64,000 nucleotides of DNA from 3107 sp001483205 (GCA_964291375.2 OZ219809.1:2046001-2110000), one strand, 5' to 3'. Shown: positions 52,692-63,124, counted from the stretch's first letter. Program-made: numbers and translations. Notes: generated by a model from the sequence alone, not told the origin.

Positions 52692-52791
52692 GGTCTTTCC
52701 TCCCTGTTCCCGGCCCGGATCATTGCCGGGCCGGGGCGGTCTTTCTTACCCCTGACCGGTGCCTCTGTCCACTAACACGGGCGCTGCCCCC

Positions 52792-53760
52792 TCAATACCC
52801 CCGCCCCGGATCAACGACATTGAACAGGGGCCGCCCGGCCAGCCAGTTCCTCAGATTGTCCAGAAACACCCCGAACACGGCCCCGTCCCACTCCGCACTT
52901 GCCGCCGAGCAATGGGGCGAGATGATCACCCGCTCCACCCCCCACAGCGGGCTGTCCGGCGGCAGTGGTTCCGTCCCGAACACATCAAGCGCTGCCCCGG
53001 CGACCTGCCCGGACTTCAGCGCCGCGATCAGTGCCGCCTCAACCACCACCCCGCCGCGCGACACATCGACCAACAGCACCCCCGGCTTCATCGCCGCAAA
53101 CACCGCGCGGTCCACAAGCCCCCGTGTCGCGGCCAGCAGCGGCACCGAGATGACAATCGCATCCGCCCGCCCCCAGAGCGTCGCCACCGCATCGGCAGGA
53201 TGGACCTCATCGACATGGGGCACAGGCCGGGGCCGGGCGCGGGTGCCGATCACAGACATGCCAAGCGCCTTGGCCCGCGCCGCCAGCGCCTGCCCGGTAT
53301 GGCCAAGCCCGACGATCAGCAGCGTCCGGCCCGCCAGAGGCCGCACCCGGCGCGCCCGCCACACCCGCGCGGCCTTGTCTGCCGCCAGCCCGTCAATGTC
53401 GAGCGTGAAGTGCAAAAGGCAGCCAAGCGCGTATTCGGCCATCATCCCGGCGGCGAGACCGGGGGCATTGGTGACAGTGACGCGGGCCGCATCCCACGCG
53501 CCCAGATGATCACACCCCGACCCGCCAACCGCGATCCAGCGCGGGCCATGCGCGCCCGCCAGCACCGCCGCCGGAAACCCGGCACTGCCCGCAAAGCAGA
53601 CAGAATAGACAATATCGGGCCGGAAGGCGGGCACGAGATCACGCAGGCCGTCATAATCGTCGCAAAGCGCCACCTTTGCGCGCGGCATGACATCAAGCAG
53701 CCGGTCGCGCAGGGGCTCCGGCGCGTCGGTGTGTAGGATTATTCGGGGGCGGTCAGGCAT
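52792..53760 (-). CDS. D-isomer 2-hydroxyacid dehydrogenase family protein
   Basis: A 322-residue NAD(P)-dependent enzyme. VGLGHTGQALAARAKALGM (about 149-167) is the nucleotide-binding GxGxxG helix. VDVSRGGVVVEAALIAAL and ALDVFGTEPLP carry the catalytic Arg/Glu region, and SPHCSAA the catalytic histidine (family usually HxA/SPHxA). It acts on 2-hydroxy or 2-keto acids; the substrate is not evident. It may belong with the DapA-like gene, with the ankyrin gene between. Confidence 0.85.
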   Translation of the reverse strand: MPDRPRIILHTDAPEPLRDRLLDVMPRAKVALCDDYDGLRDLVPAFRPDIVYSVCFAGSAGFPAAVLAGAHGPRWIAVGGSGCDHLGAWDAARVTVTNAPGLAAGMMAEYALGCLLHFTLDIDGLAADKAARVWRARRVRPLAGRTLLIVGLGHTGQALAARAKALGMSVIGTRARPRPVPHVDEVHPADAVATLWGRADAIVISVPLLAATRGLVDRAVFAAMKPGVLLVDVSRGGVVVEAALIAALKSGQVAGAALDVFGTEPLPPDSPLWGVERVIISPHCSAASAEWDGAVFGVFLDNLRNWLAGRPLFNVVDPGRGY

Positions 53761-53823
53761 TTCCGTGTCTCCTCAGCGGCGCATAACCACATTCTTGACA
53801 GAACAGCCCATGGCCGCAATACT

Positions 53824-54111
53824 TTGCGATGCAGCTTTGGGGAAACCTGGGCAGATCACAACATCACGGACGGCAAGCCCTTGGCAGACGACACCGACAA
53901 CCACACACTGCGCCTTTTGCGCGAAATGCGGGATGAAATCCGCGCAGTCAGGGATAAATACAGGGCGTTCAGGGCCGAAGTTCTGGACCGCTTGTCGGAC
54001 GTGGAACAGGCAGTTTCCGGCCTTGCCTATATGGTGACCCGTAATCATGGGCGGATTTGCAGCACCGGAAAGCCGATGTTGAAACGCCTGAGAAGGCTTT
54101 CGAGATCCTGA
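53824..54111 (+). CDS. Small helical protein
   Basis: A 95-residue protein with HTLRLLREMRDEIRAVRDKY, then FRAEVLDRLSDVEQAVSGLA (about 27-70), a likely coiled coil. Similar small proteins often occur alone in alphaproteobacteria; none has a firm function. It is divergent from the dehydrogenase gene (63-base gap). The first 15 codons are less convincing, so the true start may be further in. Confidence 0.5.
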   Translation: MRCSFGETWADHNITDGKPLADDTDNHTLRLLREMRDEIRAVRDKYRAFRAEVLDRLSDVEQAVSGLAYMVTRNHGRICSTGKPMLKRLRRLSRS

Positions 54112-54210
54112 AGGGCTGATCCGCACCGTTCCCGGCCCTGCACAGGGTGCTTGCGTCCTGCCGCGCGCTCGGCCATCATCAGACGGGCGGCCCCAAACGA
54201 AAGGACACCC

Positions 54211-54666
54211 ATGCGCAAATTCCTGGCAGTACTGGATGACAGCCGCGAATGCCTGAACGCGATGCGCTTTGCCGCCATGCGGGCATCGAACACCGGTGGC
54301 GGCGTGAAAATCCTGTCGGTGATCCCGCCCGAGGAGTTCAACCACTGGATCGGCGTTGGTGACCTGATGCGCGAAGAGGCGCGCGAACGCATCCACGCCC
54401 ATTTCGAGGTCTTCGCCCAATGGATGCGCGACCGGCAGGGTGTGGACCCGGAGCTGGTGATCCGCGAAGGCGAGGCGGTGGCCGAAATTCTCGCCCAGGT
54501 CAGCGAAGATTCGGAGATCGGTGTGCTCGTCCTTGGCGCGGGCGCTGAAAAGAGCGGACCGGGGCCGCTGGTGACCGCGCTCACCAAGGCCTCCGGCAGC
54601 TTGGCGATTCCGATCACCATCGTGCCGGGCGACATGACAAAAGAACGGCTGCAAGCCATCACCTGA
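54211..54666 (+). CDS. Universal stress protein
   Basis: A 151-residue UspA-family protein. MRKFLAVLDDSRECLNAMRFA is the typical first strand and helix with the ATP-site aspartate, and VLVLGAGAEKSGPGPLVTAL (about 110-129) resembles the G-2x-G-9x-G nucleotide-binding loop. Usp proteins help cells survive growth arrest, oxidative or respiratory stress. It stands alone, upstream of valS. Confidence 0.88.
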   Translation: MRKFLAVLDDSRECLNAMRFAAMRASNTGGGVKILSVIPPEEFNHWIGVGDLMREEARERIHAHFEVFAQWMRDRQGVDPELVIREGEAVAEILAQVSEDSEIGVLVLGAGAEKSGPGPLVTALTKASGSLAIPITIVPGDMTKERLQAIT

Positions 54667-54782
54667 GCACCCCCCGGCGGGGGAAATACGGCGGGACTGC
54701 GTGCCGCGCGCGCCCGTTGCCCTTTCGGTGTGGCTTCGCTAAAGCGGGGCCGCAACCGGACACGGATCAGGACCAAAGCCCC

Positions 54783-57700
54783 ATGGCGATGAACAAGACC
54801 TTCGACGCTGGCCAAGCAGAGCAGCGGATTTATGAGAAGTGGGACAAAAGCGGTGCCTTCCGGGCAGGCGCGAACGCGCGGGACGGCGCGGACCCGTTCT
54901 GCATAATGATCCCGCCGCCCAACGTCACCGGCATTCTGCATATCGGCCATGCCTTCAACAACACGTTGCAGGACATCCTGATCCGCTGGAAACGAATGCA
55001 GGGCTGTGATGTGCTCTGGCAGCCGGGCGTTGACCATGCGGGCATCGCCACGCAGATGGTGGTGGAGCGTGAGCTGGCCAAAACCGGACAGCCCCCGCGC
55101 CGCGACCTGGGGCGCGAGCCGTTTCTGCAAAAGGTCTGGGAGTGGAAGGAACAATCCGGCAGCAGGATCATCGAACAGCTCAAGCGCCTTGGGGCGTCAT
55201 GCGACTGGTCCCGCACCGCCTTTACCATGTCGGGCGCGCCGGGGGCACCTGAGGGCAATGAGGGCAATTTCCACGACGCGGTGATCCGGGTGTTTTTGCA
55301 GATGCAAGAAAAGGGCCTGATCTATCGCGAAAAGCGGCTGGTCAACTGGGATCCGCATTTCGAGACCGCGATTTCCGATCTTGAGGTCGAGAATATCGAG
55401 GTTCCCGGCCACATGTGGCATTTCAAATACCGGCTGGCGGGGGGCGAGACCTATACCTATGTCGAGCGGGACGCCGACGGGAATGTGACGCTTGAAGAGG
55501 AACGCGACTACATTTCCATCGCCACCACCCGGCCCGAGACTATGCTGGGCGATGGAGCGGTGGCGGTGCATCCGTCGGATGAACGCTATGCGCCGATTGT
55601 CGGCAAGCTGTGCGAAATTCCGGTCGGGCCGAAAGAGCACCGCCGCTGGATTCCGATCATCACCGATGAGTATCCTGATCCGGCGTTCGGCTCCGGCGCG
55701 GTGAAGATCACCGGCGCGCATGATTTCAACGATTATCAGGTCGCCCGGCGGAACGACATTCCGAAGTATCGGCTGATGGATACCAAGGGCCGGATGCGCA
55801 GTGGCTATGATGACTGGCCCTATGCTTTCCGGGCGGCCTTGGCGCAGATGGTCGCCGGGGGCGAGGAAAAAATGCCGGACAGCCTTACGCCCAAAGATCG
55901 GGAGTCGTTTGAAAGTTGGGCGCAGCGGATAAAGGATGTGAGAGACAAGGGTCAAACGCTTCACGAGAACGAAATCGAATATTTCAACCTCGTGCCTGAT
56001 GATTTGCGCGGGCTGGACCGGTTCGAGGCGCGCGATAGGGTGGTGGAACAGATCACCGCCGAGGGGCTTGCGGTGATGACCACCGATGCAAGCGGCAACC
56101 CGGTCCCTCTGGTCGAGGAAAAGCCGATCATGCAGCCGTTCGGCGATCGCTCTAAAGTGGTGATCGAGCCGATGCTGACCGATCAGTGGTTTGTGGACAC
56201 GGCGAAAATCGTCGGCCCGGCGATAAAGGCGGTGAAGGACGGACAGGTGAAAATCCTGCCACCGTCGGGCGAAAAGGTGTTTTTCCATTGGATGGAGAAT
56301 ATCGAACCCTGGTGCATCTCGCGGCAACTGTGGTGGGGGCACCGGATACCGGTGTGGTATGGACCGACGAAAGAGGCGCTTGAGGAATGGCCTGAGGAAT
56401 GGCCGTCGGGAGGGCATCCGTGCAGGCAAGGCACACAGAGAGCAAACAGTTTTGTGCGGTTTCAAAGAAGGAAGCTCTTGCGCAGGCGCGTGCATGTATT
56501 ACGGTGAAGGTGTCGAACTTAACGCTGTCGATACCGGTGATTTGCCGGGCTCTCGTTCCAGCAAGATGTTCGGCAAAACCTTTCGTCGACCTCAACCGCG
56601 ACCCCGACGTTCTCGACACCTGGTTTTCGTCCGGCCTCTGGCCCGTCGGCACCCTCGGCTGGCCCGAAAAAACGCCAGAACTCGAACGCTATTTCCCCAC
56701 ATCCGTGCTTATCACCGGGCAGGACATCCTGTTTTTCTGGGTCGCCCGGATGATGATGATGCAGCTTGAGGCGGCGGGCGACATCCCCTTCCGCACCGTC
56801 TGTCTGCACGGTCTGGTCCGCGACGCACAGGGCCGGAAAATGTCGAAATCCACCGGCAATGTCATCGACCCGCTGGAAGTCATCGACCAATACGGGGCCG
56901 ATGCGCTGCGCTTTGCCAATGCGTCGATGGCCTCGCTCGGCGGGGTGCTGCGGCTCGACATGGCGCGGATCGCGGGCTACCGGAATTTCGGCACCAAGCT
57001 GTGGAACGCCGCGCGCTTTGCCGAAATGAACGGGGCTTATGACGGCCATGTGCCGGGCAGCGAACCGCCAGACGCGACCCGGACGCCGAACAAATGGATC
57101 ATCGGTGAGGCGGGAAAACTGCGCCAAGAGGTCGATGCGGCCCTTGCCGCCTTTCGCTTCAATGACGCCGCGGGCGCGCTTTACGCCTTTGTCTGGGGCA
57201 GGGTCTGCGACTGGTATGTGGAGTTTTCAAAACCACTTCTGAAATCCGAAGACCCCGCAGTCGTGCAGGAAACCCGCGCGACCATGGCATGGGTCATCGA
57301 CCAGTGCCTGATCCTGCTGCATCCCATCATGCCGTTCATCACCGAAGAACTCTGGGGCGCACTCGCCAAGCGCGAAAAAATGCTGATTCACGCTGATTGG
57401 CCGAAATACGGGGCTGAACTGGTCGATGCAGAAGCCGACCGGGAAATGAACTGGGTCATCAGCCTGATCGAGAACATCCGTTCCGCCCGCGCGCAGCTTC
57501 ATGTGCCTGCGGGCCTGAAAATCCCGATGATCTGTCAGTCGCTTGATGCGGCCGGACAACAGGCGCTCGCCCGCAACCGGGCGCTGATCTTCAGGCTGGC
57601 CCGGATTGACAGCCTGACCGATGCACAGACCTTGCCCGAAGGCTCTGTCACCATCCCCGCCGACGGCGGAACCTTTGCGCTGCCGCTTGCTGATGTGATT

Positions 57701-57910
57701 GATATTCAGGCCGAGATGGCCCGGCTCGAAAAATCCCTGCAAAAACTTGATCAGGAGCTTGGCGGCCTGCGCGGGCGGCTTTCAAACCCGAAATTCGTCG
57801 CGGGCGCACCTGCGGAAGTGGTGGAAGACACCCGCACCAACCTTGCCGCGCGCGAAGAGGAAGAGGCGAAACTGAGCGCCGCCCTCGACCGGCTGCGCGC
57901 CATCGCCTGA
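54783..57910 (+). pseudogene. valS: Valyl-tRNA synthetase with clustered frameshifts
   Basis: Residues from 54783 match ValS: PPPNVTGILHIGHAFNNTL carries the HIGH motif, followed by the editing domain and WWGHRIPVWYGP. The frame then ends at 56507, while the second part (DPDVLDTWFSSGLWPVGTLG, KMSKS in GRKMSKSTGNV, anticodon domain, C-terminal coiled coil) is in another frame to 57910. Between about 56440 and 56590 the expected protein zigzags: FCAVSKKEALAQARA in the later frame, YYGEGVELNAVDTGDL in the third, then back at VDLNRDPDV. Three small indels explain this. ValS is essential, so either a second copy exists or these are sequence errors. Confidence 0.85.
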
Positions 57911-57992
57911 CGCCCCTGCCCCGATGTAACCGCTTGCACAGCCCCCCCGTTGGCGATAGACCAAAACCGCCGGACCCGGAGATCATCCTTTC

Positions 57993-59780
57993 GTGCCCCC
58001 GACATCCGCCCCCGATACACACCCGGACACCCCCTATTCATCGCGCAACCTGATGCGCCGGTTGTGGCGGGACTATCTGTCGAAACATAAATACTGGATG
58101 GCGTTTTCGGTGGTGCTGCTGATGATTGAGGGCGGCGCACTTGCGGCCCTGGCCAAACTGCTGGAACCGATGTTCGACCGGGTGTTTATCGGCGGCGATG
58201 CCGGGGCGCTGTGGTGGATCGGCGGGACGATTGCCGTGCTGTTTTCGCTCCGTGGGATCAGCGAACTGATCCGCAAGACGGTTCTGGTCCGCATTGCCCA
58301 GGAATCATCGACCGAGATGCAGGCCGATCTGCTGGAACACCTGATGACGCTCGACAGCGCGTTTTTCCAGAAAAACCCGCCCGGATCGCTGATCGAATAT
58401 GTTCAGGGCGACACGAACGCGATTCAGAACATATGGAGCACGGTGATCCAGGGCGTGGGGCGGGATGTGTTCGCCCTGTTCTGGCTGTTTGCGGTGGCCC
58501 TGTCGGTCGATTGGGTCTGGACGCTGGTGACGCTGATTGCCGCCCCGGTGCTGATCCTGCCGGTCGTCGCGCTGCAACATTATGTGCGCCGCAAGACCGG
58601 GCAGATGCGGCGCGAGGCCGGTTTGCGGTCCACCCGGCTTGATGAGGTTTTCCACGGCATCAACCCGGTCAAGCTGAACCAGATGGAGGCCTATCAGCTC
58701 GGGCGTTTTCAGGCGATCATCGCCCGGATCGTCCGGGCCGAGATCAAAATCGCCGCCGGGCGGGCGACGGTTCCGGCGCTGATTGACGTGGCGACGGGGG
58801 CGGGCTTTTTCTGCGTCCTGCTGATCGGTGGCCGGGACATTATCGAGGGCGAGAAAACCGTCGGCCAGTTTATGAGCTTTTTCACCGCTATGTCGCTGAC
58901 CCTGCAACCGTTGCGCCGTCTGGGGGGGGTTGCGGGCATCTGGCAGGTTGCCGCGGCCAGTCTGGAGCGGCTCTATCGCCTGTTTGATGAGCGCCCCGGT
59001 ATCGTGACCCCGGCAGAGCCGGTCGCGGCACCACGGGCCAATGAAACCGAAATCCGGTTCGAGGATGTCAGGCTGAGCTATGGCGACATGCCTGTCCTGC
59101 AAGGGGCAAGTTTTGTCGCCGGGGCGGGCGAGACGACGGCGCTTGTTGGTGCATCCGGGGCGGGCAAGACAACGGTTTTCAATGTGATGACCCGGTTGGT
59201 GGAGCCGCAACAGGGTCGGGTGACCATCGGCGGGCGCAACCTTGCCGACATGCGGCTGACCGATTTGCGGGCGATGTTTTCGGTTGTCTCTCAGGACACG
59301 CTGCTGTTCGACGAAACCCTGCGCGAAAATATCCTTCTGGGGCAGGGTGCGGTGGACGAAGAGCGGTTGCAGCGCATTCTGAACGCCGCCTATGTGGATG
59401 ATTTCCTGCCGGAGCTTGGCGCGGCGCTCGAAACCCCCGCCGGGCCGCGCGGCAGCAATCTGTCGGGCGGTCAGCGGCAACGGATTGCGATTGCGCGGGC
59501 GCTGTTGCGCGACGCCCCGGTGCTGTTGCTGGACGAGGCGACCTCTGCGCTTGACAGCAGGTCCGAGGTCGTGGTGCAGGAGGCCCTGGAACGGCTGAGC
59601 CGGAACCGCACCACATTGGTCATCGCGCACCGGCTGTCCACCATCCGCAATGCCGACAAGATCGTGGTGATGGATCAGGGCCGGGTGGTCGATGAGGGCA
59701 GGCATGAGGAATTGCTGGCGCGCGGGGGGATTTACGCCGACCTCTACGCCTTGCAATTCGGGCCGGAGTCCGGGCAATGA
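57993..59780 (+). CDS. MsbA-like ABC exporter (fused permease-ATPase)
   Basis: A 595-residue half-transporter starting with GTG 57993. Six membrane helices occupy about residues 30-320 (LLMIEGGALAALAKLLEPMFDRVF is the classical first segment, quoted in part: GGALAALAKLLEPMFD). The ATPase domain has Walker A GASGAGKTT (about 388-396), signature LSGGQRQRIAIARAL, Walker B PVLLLDEATSALD and the H-loop IAHRLSTI. It probably flips lipid A-core or another lipid, or exports a drug or peptide. Confidence 0.9.
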   Translation: MPPTSAPDTHPDTPYSSRNLMRRLWRDYLSKHKYWMAFSVVLLMIEGGALAALAKLLEPMFDRVFIGGDAGALWWIGGTIAVLFSLRGISELIRKTVLVRIAQESSTEMQADLLEHLMTLDSAFFQKNPPGSLIEYVQGDTNAIQNIWSTVIQGVGRDVFALFWLFAVALSVDWVWTLVTLIAAPVLILPVVALQHYVRRKTGQMRREAGLRSTRLDEVFHGINPVKLNQMEAYQLGRFQAIIARIVRAEIKIAAGRATVPALIDVATGAGFFCVLLIGGRDIIEGEKTVGQFMSFFTAMSLTLQPLRRLGGVAGIWQVAAASLERLYRLFDERPGIVTPAEPVAAPRANETEIRFEDVRLSYGDMPVLQGASFVAGAGETTALVGASGAGKTTVFNVMTRLVEPQQGRVTIGGRNLADMRLTDLRAMFSVVSQDTLLFDETLRENILLGQGAVDEERLQRILNAAYVDDFLPELGAALETPAGPRGSNLSGGQRQRIAIARALLRDAPVLLLDEATSALDSRSEVVVQEALERLSRNRTTLVIAHRLSTIRNADKIVVMDQGRVVDEGRHEELLARGGIYADLYALQFGPESGQ

Positions 59781-59826
59781 GGGGCGGGCGCTGCCCGGAC
59801 CATGACCCGCCCGTGAAGGAGACCCG

Positions 59827-60582
59827 ATGACCTCCCAATGCCGCCGTCTGATCGCCGTGACCGGGGCGGACCGCAAGGGCTTCCTACAGGGCCTTGTGAC
59901 CAATGATGTGTCGGGGCTGGACAGGGGCGGGCTGGTCTATGCCGCGCTTCTGACCCCGCAGGGCAAATATCTGGCCGACTTTCTGATGCTGGAGCGCGAC
60001 GGGGCAATTCTGCTTGACGTGAAGGCGGCCCTGGCCGAAGACCTCATCCGCCGTCTGTCGATCTATCGCCTGCGCGCCGATGTTGCGATTGCACCGGTGG
60101 CCTCCCGCGTCCGGCGCGGGACCGGCGCGCCCCCCGCAGGGGCCATACATGACCCCCGGCATCCGGCACTCGGCTGGCGGCTCTATTCCGGCGACGGGGA
60201 CGACGGCGACACGGAAACCGACTGGGACGCCATCCGCGTGGCGCATTGTATCCCCGAGACAGGTATCGAACTGACCCCGGACACCTTCATCCTCGAAGCC
60301 GGATTCGAGCGACTGAACGGGGTTGATTTCCGCAAAGGGTGCTATGTCGGGCAAGAAGTCACCGCGCGGATGAAGCACAAGACCGAGCTGCGCAAGGGGC
60401 TGGTGACCGTTTCCGTCGGGGGCACCGCGCCACCGATGGGGTGCGAGATCACTTCGGGCGGCAGGGTCACGGGGCGGCTGTTTACCTGCTCCGGCGACCG
60501 CGCCATTGCCTATCTGCGATTCGACCGGGCAAGGGGGGCGACGCTGCGGGCAGGCGACGCCACGGTCATCTGGCCGGGCTGA
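59827..60582 (+). CDS. ygfZ: Folate-binding protein YgfZ
   Basis: A 251-residue GcvT-like protein that uses tetrahydrofolate to help maintain Fe-S enzymes. GADRKGFLQGLVTNDV (about 13-28) and the diagnostic KGCYVGQEVTARM (about 170-182) with the conserved cysteine are seen. It starts 46 bases after the ABC exporter gene. Confidence 0.92.
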   Translation: MTSQCRRLIAVTGADRKGFLQGLVTNDVSGLDRGGLVYAALLTPQGKYLADFLMLERDGAILLDVKAALAEDLIRRLSIYRLRADVAIAPVASRVRRGTGAPPAGAIHDPRHPALGWRLYSGDGDDGDTETDWDAIRVAHCIPETGIELTPDTFILEAGFERLNGVDFRKGCYVGQEVTARMKHKTELRKGLVTVSVGGTAPPMGCEITSGGRVTGRLFTCSGDRAIAYLRFDRARGATLRAGDATVIWPG

Positions 60583-60722
60583 ACACCGCCCGGCGGGGGC
60601 AAATTCCCCCATCACCGCGGCGGCTTTCCCGACAAAGCGTCGAAATTCCTTGCATACACGCCGCTAAAGGCGCATGTAACAGCGGCCCGCGATCCGGACG
60701 GGTAATCCAAGACGGAGTGACC

Positions 60723-60941
60723 ATGGCCAAGGAAGAAATGCTCGAATTTCCCGGCGTCGTGAAGGAACTCCTGCCGAATGCGACGTTTAGGGTCGAGCTT
60801 GAAAACGGCCATGAAATCATCGCTCATACGGCAGGCAAGATGCGCAAGAACCGCATCCGTGTTCTGGCCGGCGACAGAGTGCAGGTCGAAATGACCCCCT
60901 ATGATCTGACCAAGGGGCGGATCAATTACCGGTTCAAGTGA
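60723..60941 (+). CDS. infA: Translation initiation factor IF-1
   Basis: A 72-residue S1/OB-fold protein, MAKEEMLEFPGVVKELLPN to TKGRINYRFK, a full match to IF-1 in length and ends. It helps place the initiator tRNA on the 30S subunit. It leads the infA-maf-rng-yacG cluster common in Rhodobacterales. Confidence 0.98.
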   Translation: MAKEEMLEFPGVVKELLPNATFRVELENGHEIIAHTAGKMRKNRIRVLAGDRVQVEMTPYDLTKGRINYRFK

Positions 60942-60965
60942 TCCCCCGCCCGGCATGTCCGCACC

Positions 60966-61541
60966 ATGACGAAACTGATACTGGGGTCCGCCAGCCCCCG
61001 GCGGCTGGCATTGCTGGCGCAGATCGGCATTGTGCCTGACGGGATTCGCCCGGCGGAGATTGACGAGACCCCCCTGCCCGGCGAATTGCCGCGCCATTGC
61101 TGCATCCGGCTGGCGGGGCAGAAGGCGCGCGCGATACCGGTCTCTGATGACGAGGCGGTGCTGTGTGCCGATACGCTTGTCGCCGTCGGGCGGCGCATTC
61201 TGGGAAAGCCGTCGGATGAGGCCGAGGCCCGTGCCTTTCTGCGCCTGATGTCGGGGCGGCGTCACCGGGTGATTACCGCCGTTGCCCTGCGCAGGCGCGA
61301 CCGGCTGTGGCAGAAAGACGTGACAACCACGGTGCGTATGGCGCGGCTGACCGAGACCGACATTGACGCCTGTATCGGCTGCGGCGACTGGCGGGGCAAG
61401 GCCGGGGCTTATGCCATTCAGGGATATGCGGCGCGTTTTGTGCCGTGGATCGGCGGGTCGTGGACGGCGGTTGTCGGGTTGCCTCTGGCCGAGACGGTTG
61501 CCCTGTTGCGCGCGGCGGGTGTGCCGGAGCCGCGCCGGTGA
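60966..61541 (+). CDS. maf: Maf nucleotide pyrophosphatase
   Basis: A 191-residue Maf/YhdE-type enzyme that hydrolyses dTTP, UTP or modified nucleotides. LILGSASPRRLALL (about 4-17), LCADTLVAVGRRILGKP and GKAGAYAIQGYAARFV (about 139-154) are family motifs. It begins 24 bases after infA. It is mid-operon between infA and rng. Confidence 0.93.
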   Translation: MTKLILGSASPRRLALLAQIGIVPDGIRPAEIDETPLPGELPRHCCIRLAGQKARAIPVSDDEAVLCADTLVAVGRRILGKPSDEAEARAFLRLMSGRRHRVITAVALRRRDRLWQKDVTTTVRMARLTETDIDACIGCGDWRGKAGAYAIQGYAARFVPWIGGSWTAVVGLPLAETVALLRAAGVPEPRR

Positions 61542-61580
61542 AGAAACCTATGGATAGGCGTGACAATATGATATTGATGA

Positions 61581-61645
61581 GACCTCTGAATAGGGGCGCA
61601 TCGCTGGCCAAACTGTCCGCCCGGCTGAGCCAATACGCAGAAGTC
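61581..61645 (+). repeat. Dispersed repeat family B, full copy before rng
   Basis: GACCTCTGAATAGGGGCGCA at one end and CCAATACGCAGAAGTC at the other are imperfect inverted repeats, with GCCAAACTGTCCGCCCGGC in the core as in the copy at 34549-34608. It ends two bases before the rng start codon and so forms the rng leader and separates rng from maf. Confidence 0.65.
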
Positions 61646-61647
61646 CT

Positions 61648-62685
61648 ATGAAGGGCCGCATCATCGTGCTGGGGTGTCTGGGCGCGCGACGGGCGGCGGC
61701 ACTGATCGAGAATGGCCGGTTGTCCGATTTTCTGACCGAACCGGCGGACCCCGGCGCGTTCCGGCCCGGCGCGGTCTGTCGGGCGGTGGTGGAGCGCCGG
61801 ATCAAGGGGCAGGGTGGCGTCTTTGTCCGCCTGCCGGGCGGGGCCGCGGGCTTTCTGCGTCAGGCACAGGGGCTATCCCCCGGCCAGAGCCTGCCGGTTC
61901 AGGTGACAGGCCATGCCGGGCAGGGCAAGGCCGCGCCGGTCACCGCAAGGCTCCTGTTCAAGAGCCGCCACGCGATTGTCACCCCCGGCGCGCCGGGGCT
62001 GAACGTCTCTCGCCGGATCACCGGGCCGGACGAACGCGCCCGCCTGATGCGGATTGCCGGGGAGCAAATGGCGGGCCGTGCGGATGGCCTGATCATCCGG
62101 TCCGCCGCGAAAGGCGCGGGCACGGACGACATCGCAGAGGACATTGCCGCGATGCGCGATCTGGCGGCCGGTGTGATGGCCGCGGCCGGGAAGGGCGGGC
62201 CGGAGTTGCTGTCTGACGGTCCCGACCCCCATGATCTGGCCCGGCGCGAATGGGCGGCGGATCAGCTCGCCGACGGGGACGATGCTTTCGCGGATCACGG
62301 GATTGTTGAACTCCTTGCCCCTTTCCGGGCGGCGCGCGCCCCCCTTCCGGGCGGGGCGTCGATGTATGTCGAACCCACCCGCGCGCTGGTGGCGGTGGAT
62401 GTGAACACCGGCAGCGACCTGTCGCCTGCGGCGGCGCTGAAGGCCAACCTCTCTGCCGCCGGGGACTTGCCGCGCCAGTTGCGGGTGCGCGGGTTGGGCG
62501 GCCAGATTGTCGTCGATTTCGCGCCGGTGGCGAAGAAAGACCGCCCCCGGCTGGAACAGGGGCTGCGCACCGGGTTTCGGGCCGACCCGGTGGAAACCTC
62601 CCTTGTCGGATGGACACCCCTGGGGCATTTCGAGCTGCAAAGAAAGCGCGAACGCTGCCCGCTGTCGGAAAGCCTGCCCCGATGA
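61648..62685 (+). CDS. rng: Ribonuclease E/G family protein (short form)
   Basis: A 345-residue RNase G-like protein. It has an S1-like N-terminal part (RIKGQGGVFVRLPGGAAGFL), the catalytic LVAVDVNTGSD (about 249-259) with a Mg-binding aspartate and GGQIVVDFAPV (about 288-298) with the second. It lacks the CPxCxG zinc link of long RNase E. It processes rRNA and decays mRNA. No strong Shine-Dalgarno is present because a family B repeat abuts the ATG. Confidence 0.9.
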   Translation: MKGRIIVLGCLGARRAAALIENGRLSDFLTEPADPGAFRPGAVCRAVVERRIKGQGGVFVRLPGGAAGFLRQAQGLSPGQSLPVQVTGHAGQGKAAPVTARLLFKSRHAIVTPGAPGLNVSRRITGPDERARLMRIAGEQMAGRADGLIIRSAAKGAGTDDIAEDIAAMRDLAAGVMAAAGKGGPELLSDGPDPHDLARREWAADQLADGDDAFADHGIVELLAPFRAARAPLPGGASMYVEPTRALVAVDVNTGSDLSPAAALKANLSAAGDLPRQLRVRGLGGQIVVDFAPVAKKDRPRLEQGLRTGFRADPVETSLVGWTPLGHFELQRKRERCPLSESLPR

Positions 62686-62876
62686 CCTGCCCGATCTGCC
62701 GGAAAGACAGCGATGAGCGCTTTCGCCCCTTCTGTTCCGGGCGGTGCGCCGATGTGGACCTGGGGCGCTGGCTCGGCGGGGAATACAGCCTGCCCGGTCC
62801 TGACCATGACGATGACCACGACGACAGGGCAGAGGCGGGTGAAACCGGGCCGCAGAAGGATCGCCAAAGGCAGTGA
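62682..62876 (+). CDS. yacG: DNA gyrase inhibitor YacG
   Basis: A 64-residue zinc-ribbon protein: MTCPICRKDSDERFRPFCSGRCADVDLGRWL has the four cysteines in the pattern C-x2-C-x13-C-x3-C (quoted parts: CPIC, FCSGRC). YacG binds gyrase GyrB and blocks its DNA binding. The start overlaps the rng stop as ATGA. The tail is acidic and low in complexity. Confidence 0.93.
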   Translation: MTCPICRKDSDERFRPFCSGRCADVDLGRWLGGEYSLPGPDHDDDHDDRAEAGETGPQKDRQRQ

Positions 62877-62957
62877 CCGGGCCGATTTCCCTCTGGACAG
62901 CGACCGCCGGGCTGACTAGAAGATCGCGACCCGAAGCAGGTAACCCGCTTCGCCCGT

Positions 62958-63032
62958 GCCCGGGTAGCTCAGGGGTAGAGCAGTGGACTGAAAATCCTCG
63001 TGTCGGTGGTTCGATTCCGCCCCCGGGCACCA
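62958..63032 (+). tRNA. tRNA-Phe (anticodon GAA)
   Basis: Acceptor stem GCCCGGG/CCCGGGC, D-arm GCTC/GAGC, anticodon loop CTGAAAA (GAA), T-arm with GGTTCGATTCC, discriminator A and encoded CCA. It is in the usual place after yacG. Confidence 0.96.
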
Positions 63033-63124
63033 TTTTCCGAAGGCCGGGTTTGCGCGCCGGGTGCGCGCTCATGGCCCGCACGGATAGGCCGGGAAAGAGT
63101 GAGGGCGCGCCGTCCCATCATAAA

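Noticed and set aside
51399..52775. Plus-strand frame with repeats, and CRISPR-like periodicity
   Set aside because: The period of about 100-108 bases is that of ankyrin codons on the minus strand; there are no unique spacers between constant repeats, and no cas genes.
56440..56590. Intein or inserted domain in valS
   Set aside because: The odd region is too short for an intein and each frame gives pieces of the expected ValS linker, so indels explain it better.
58305..59903. Long minus-strand frame opposite the ABC exporter gene
   Set aside because: Low-complexity shadow; the plus strand has all ABC exporter motifs.
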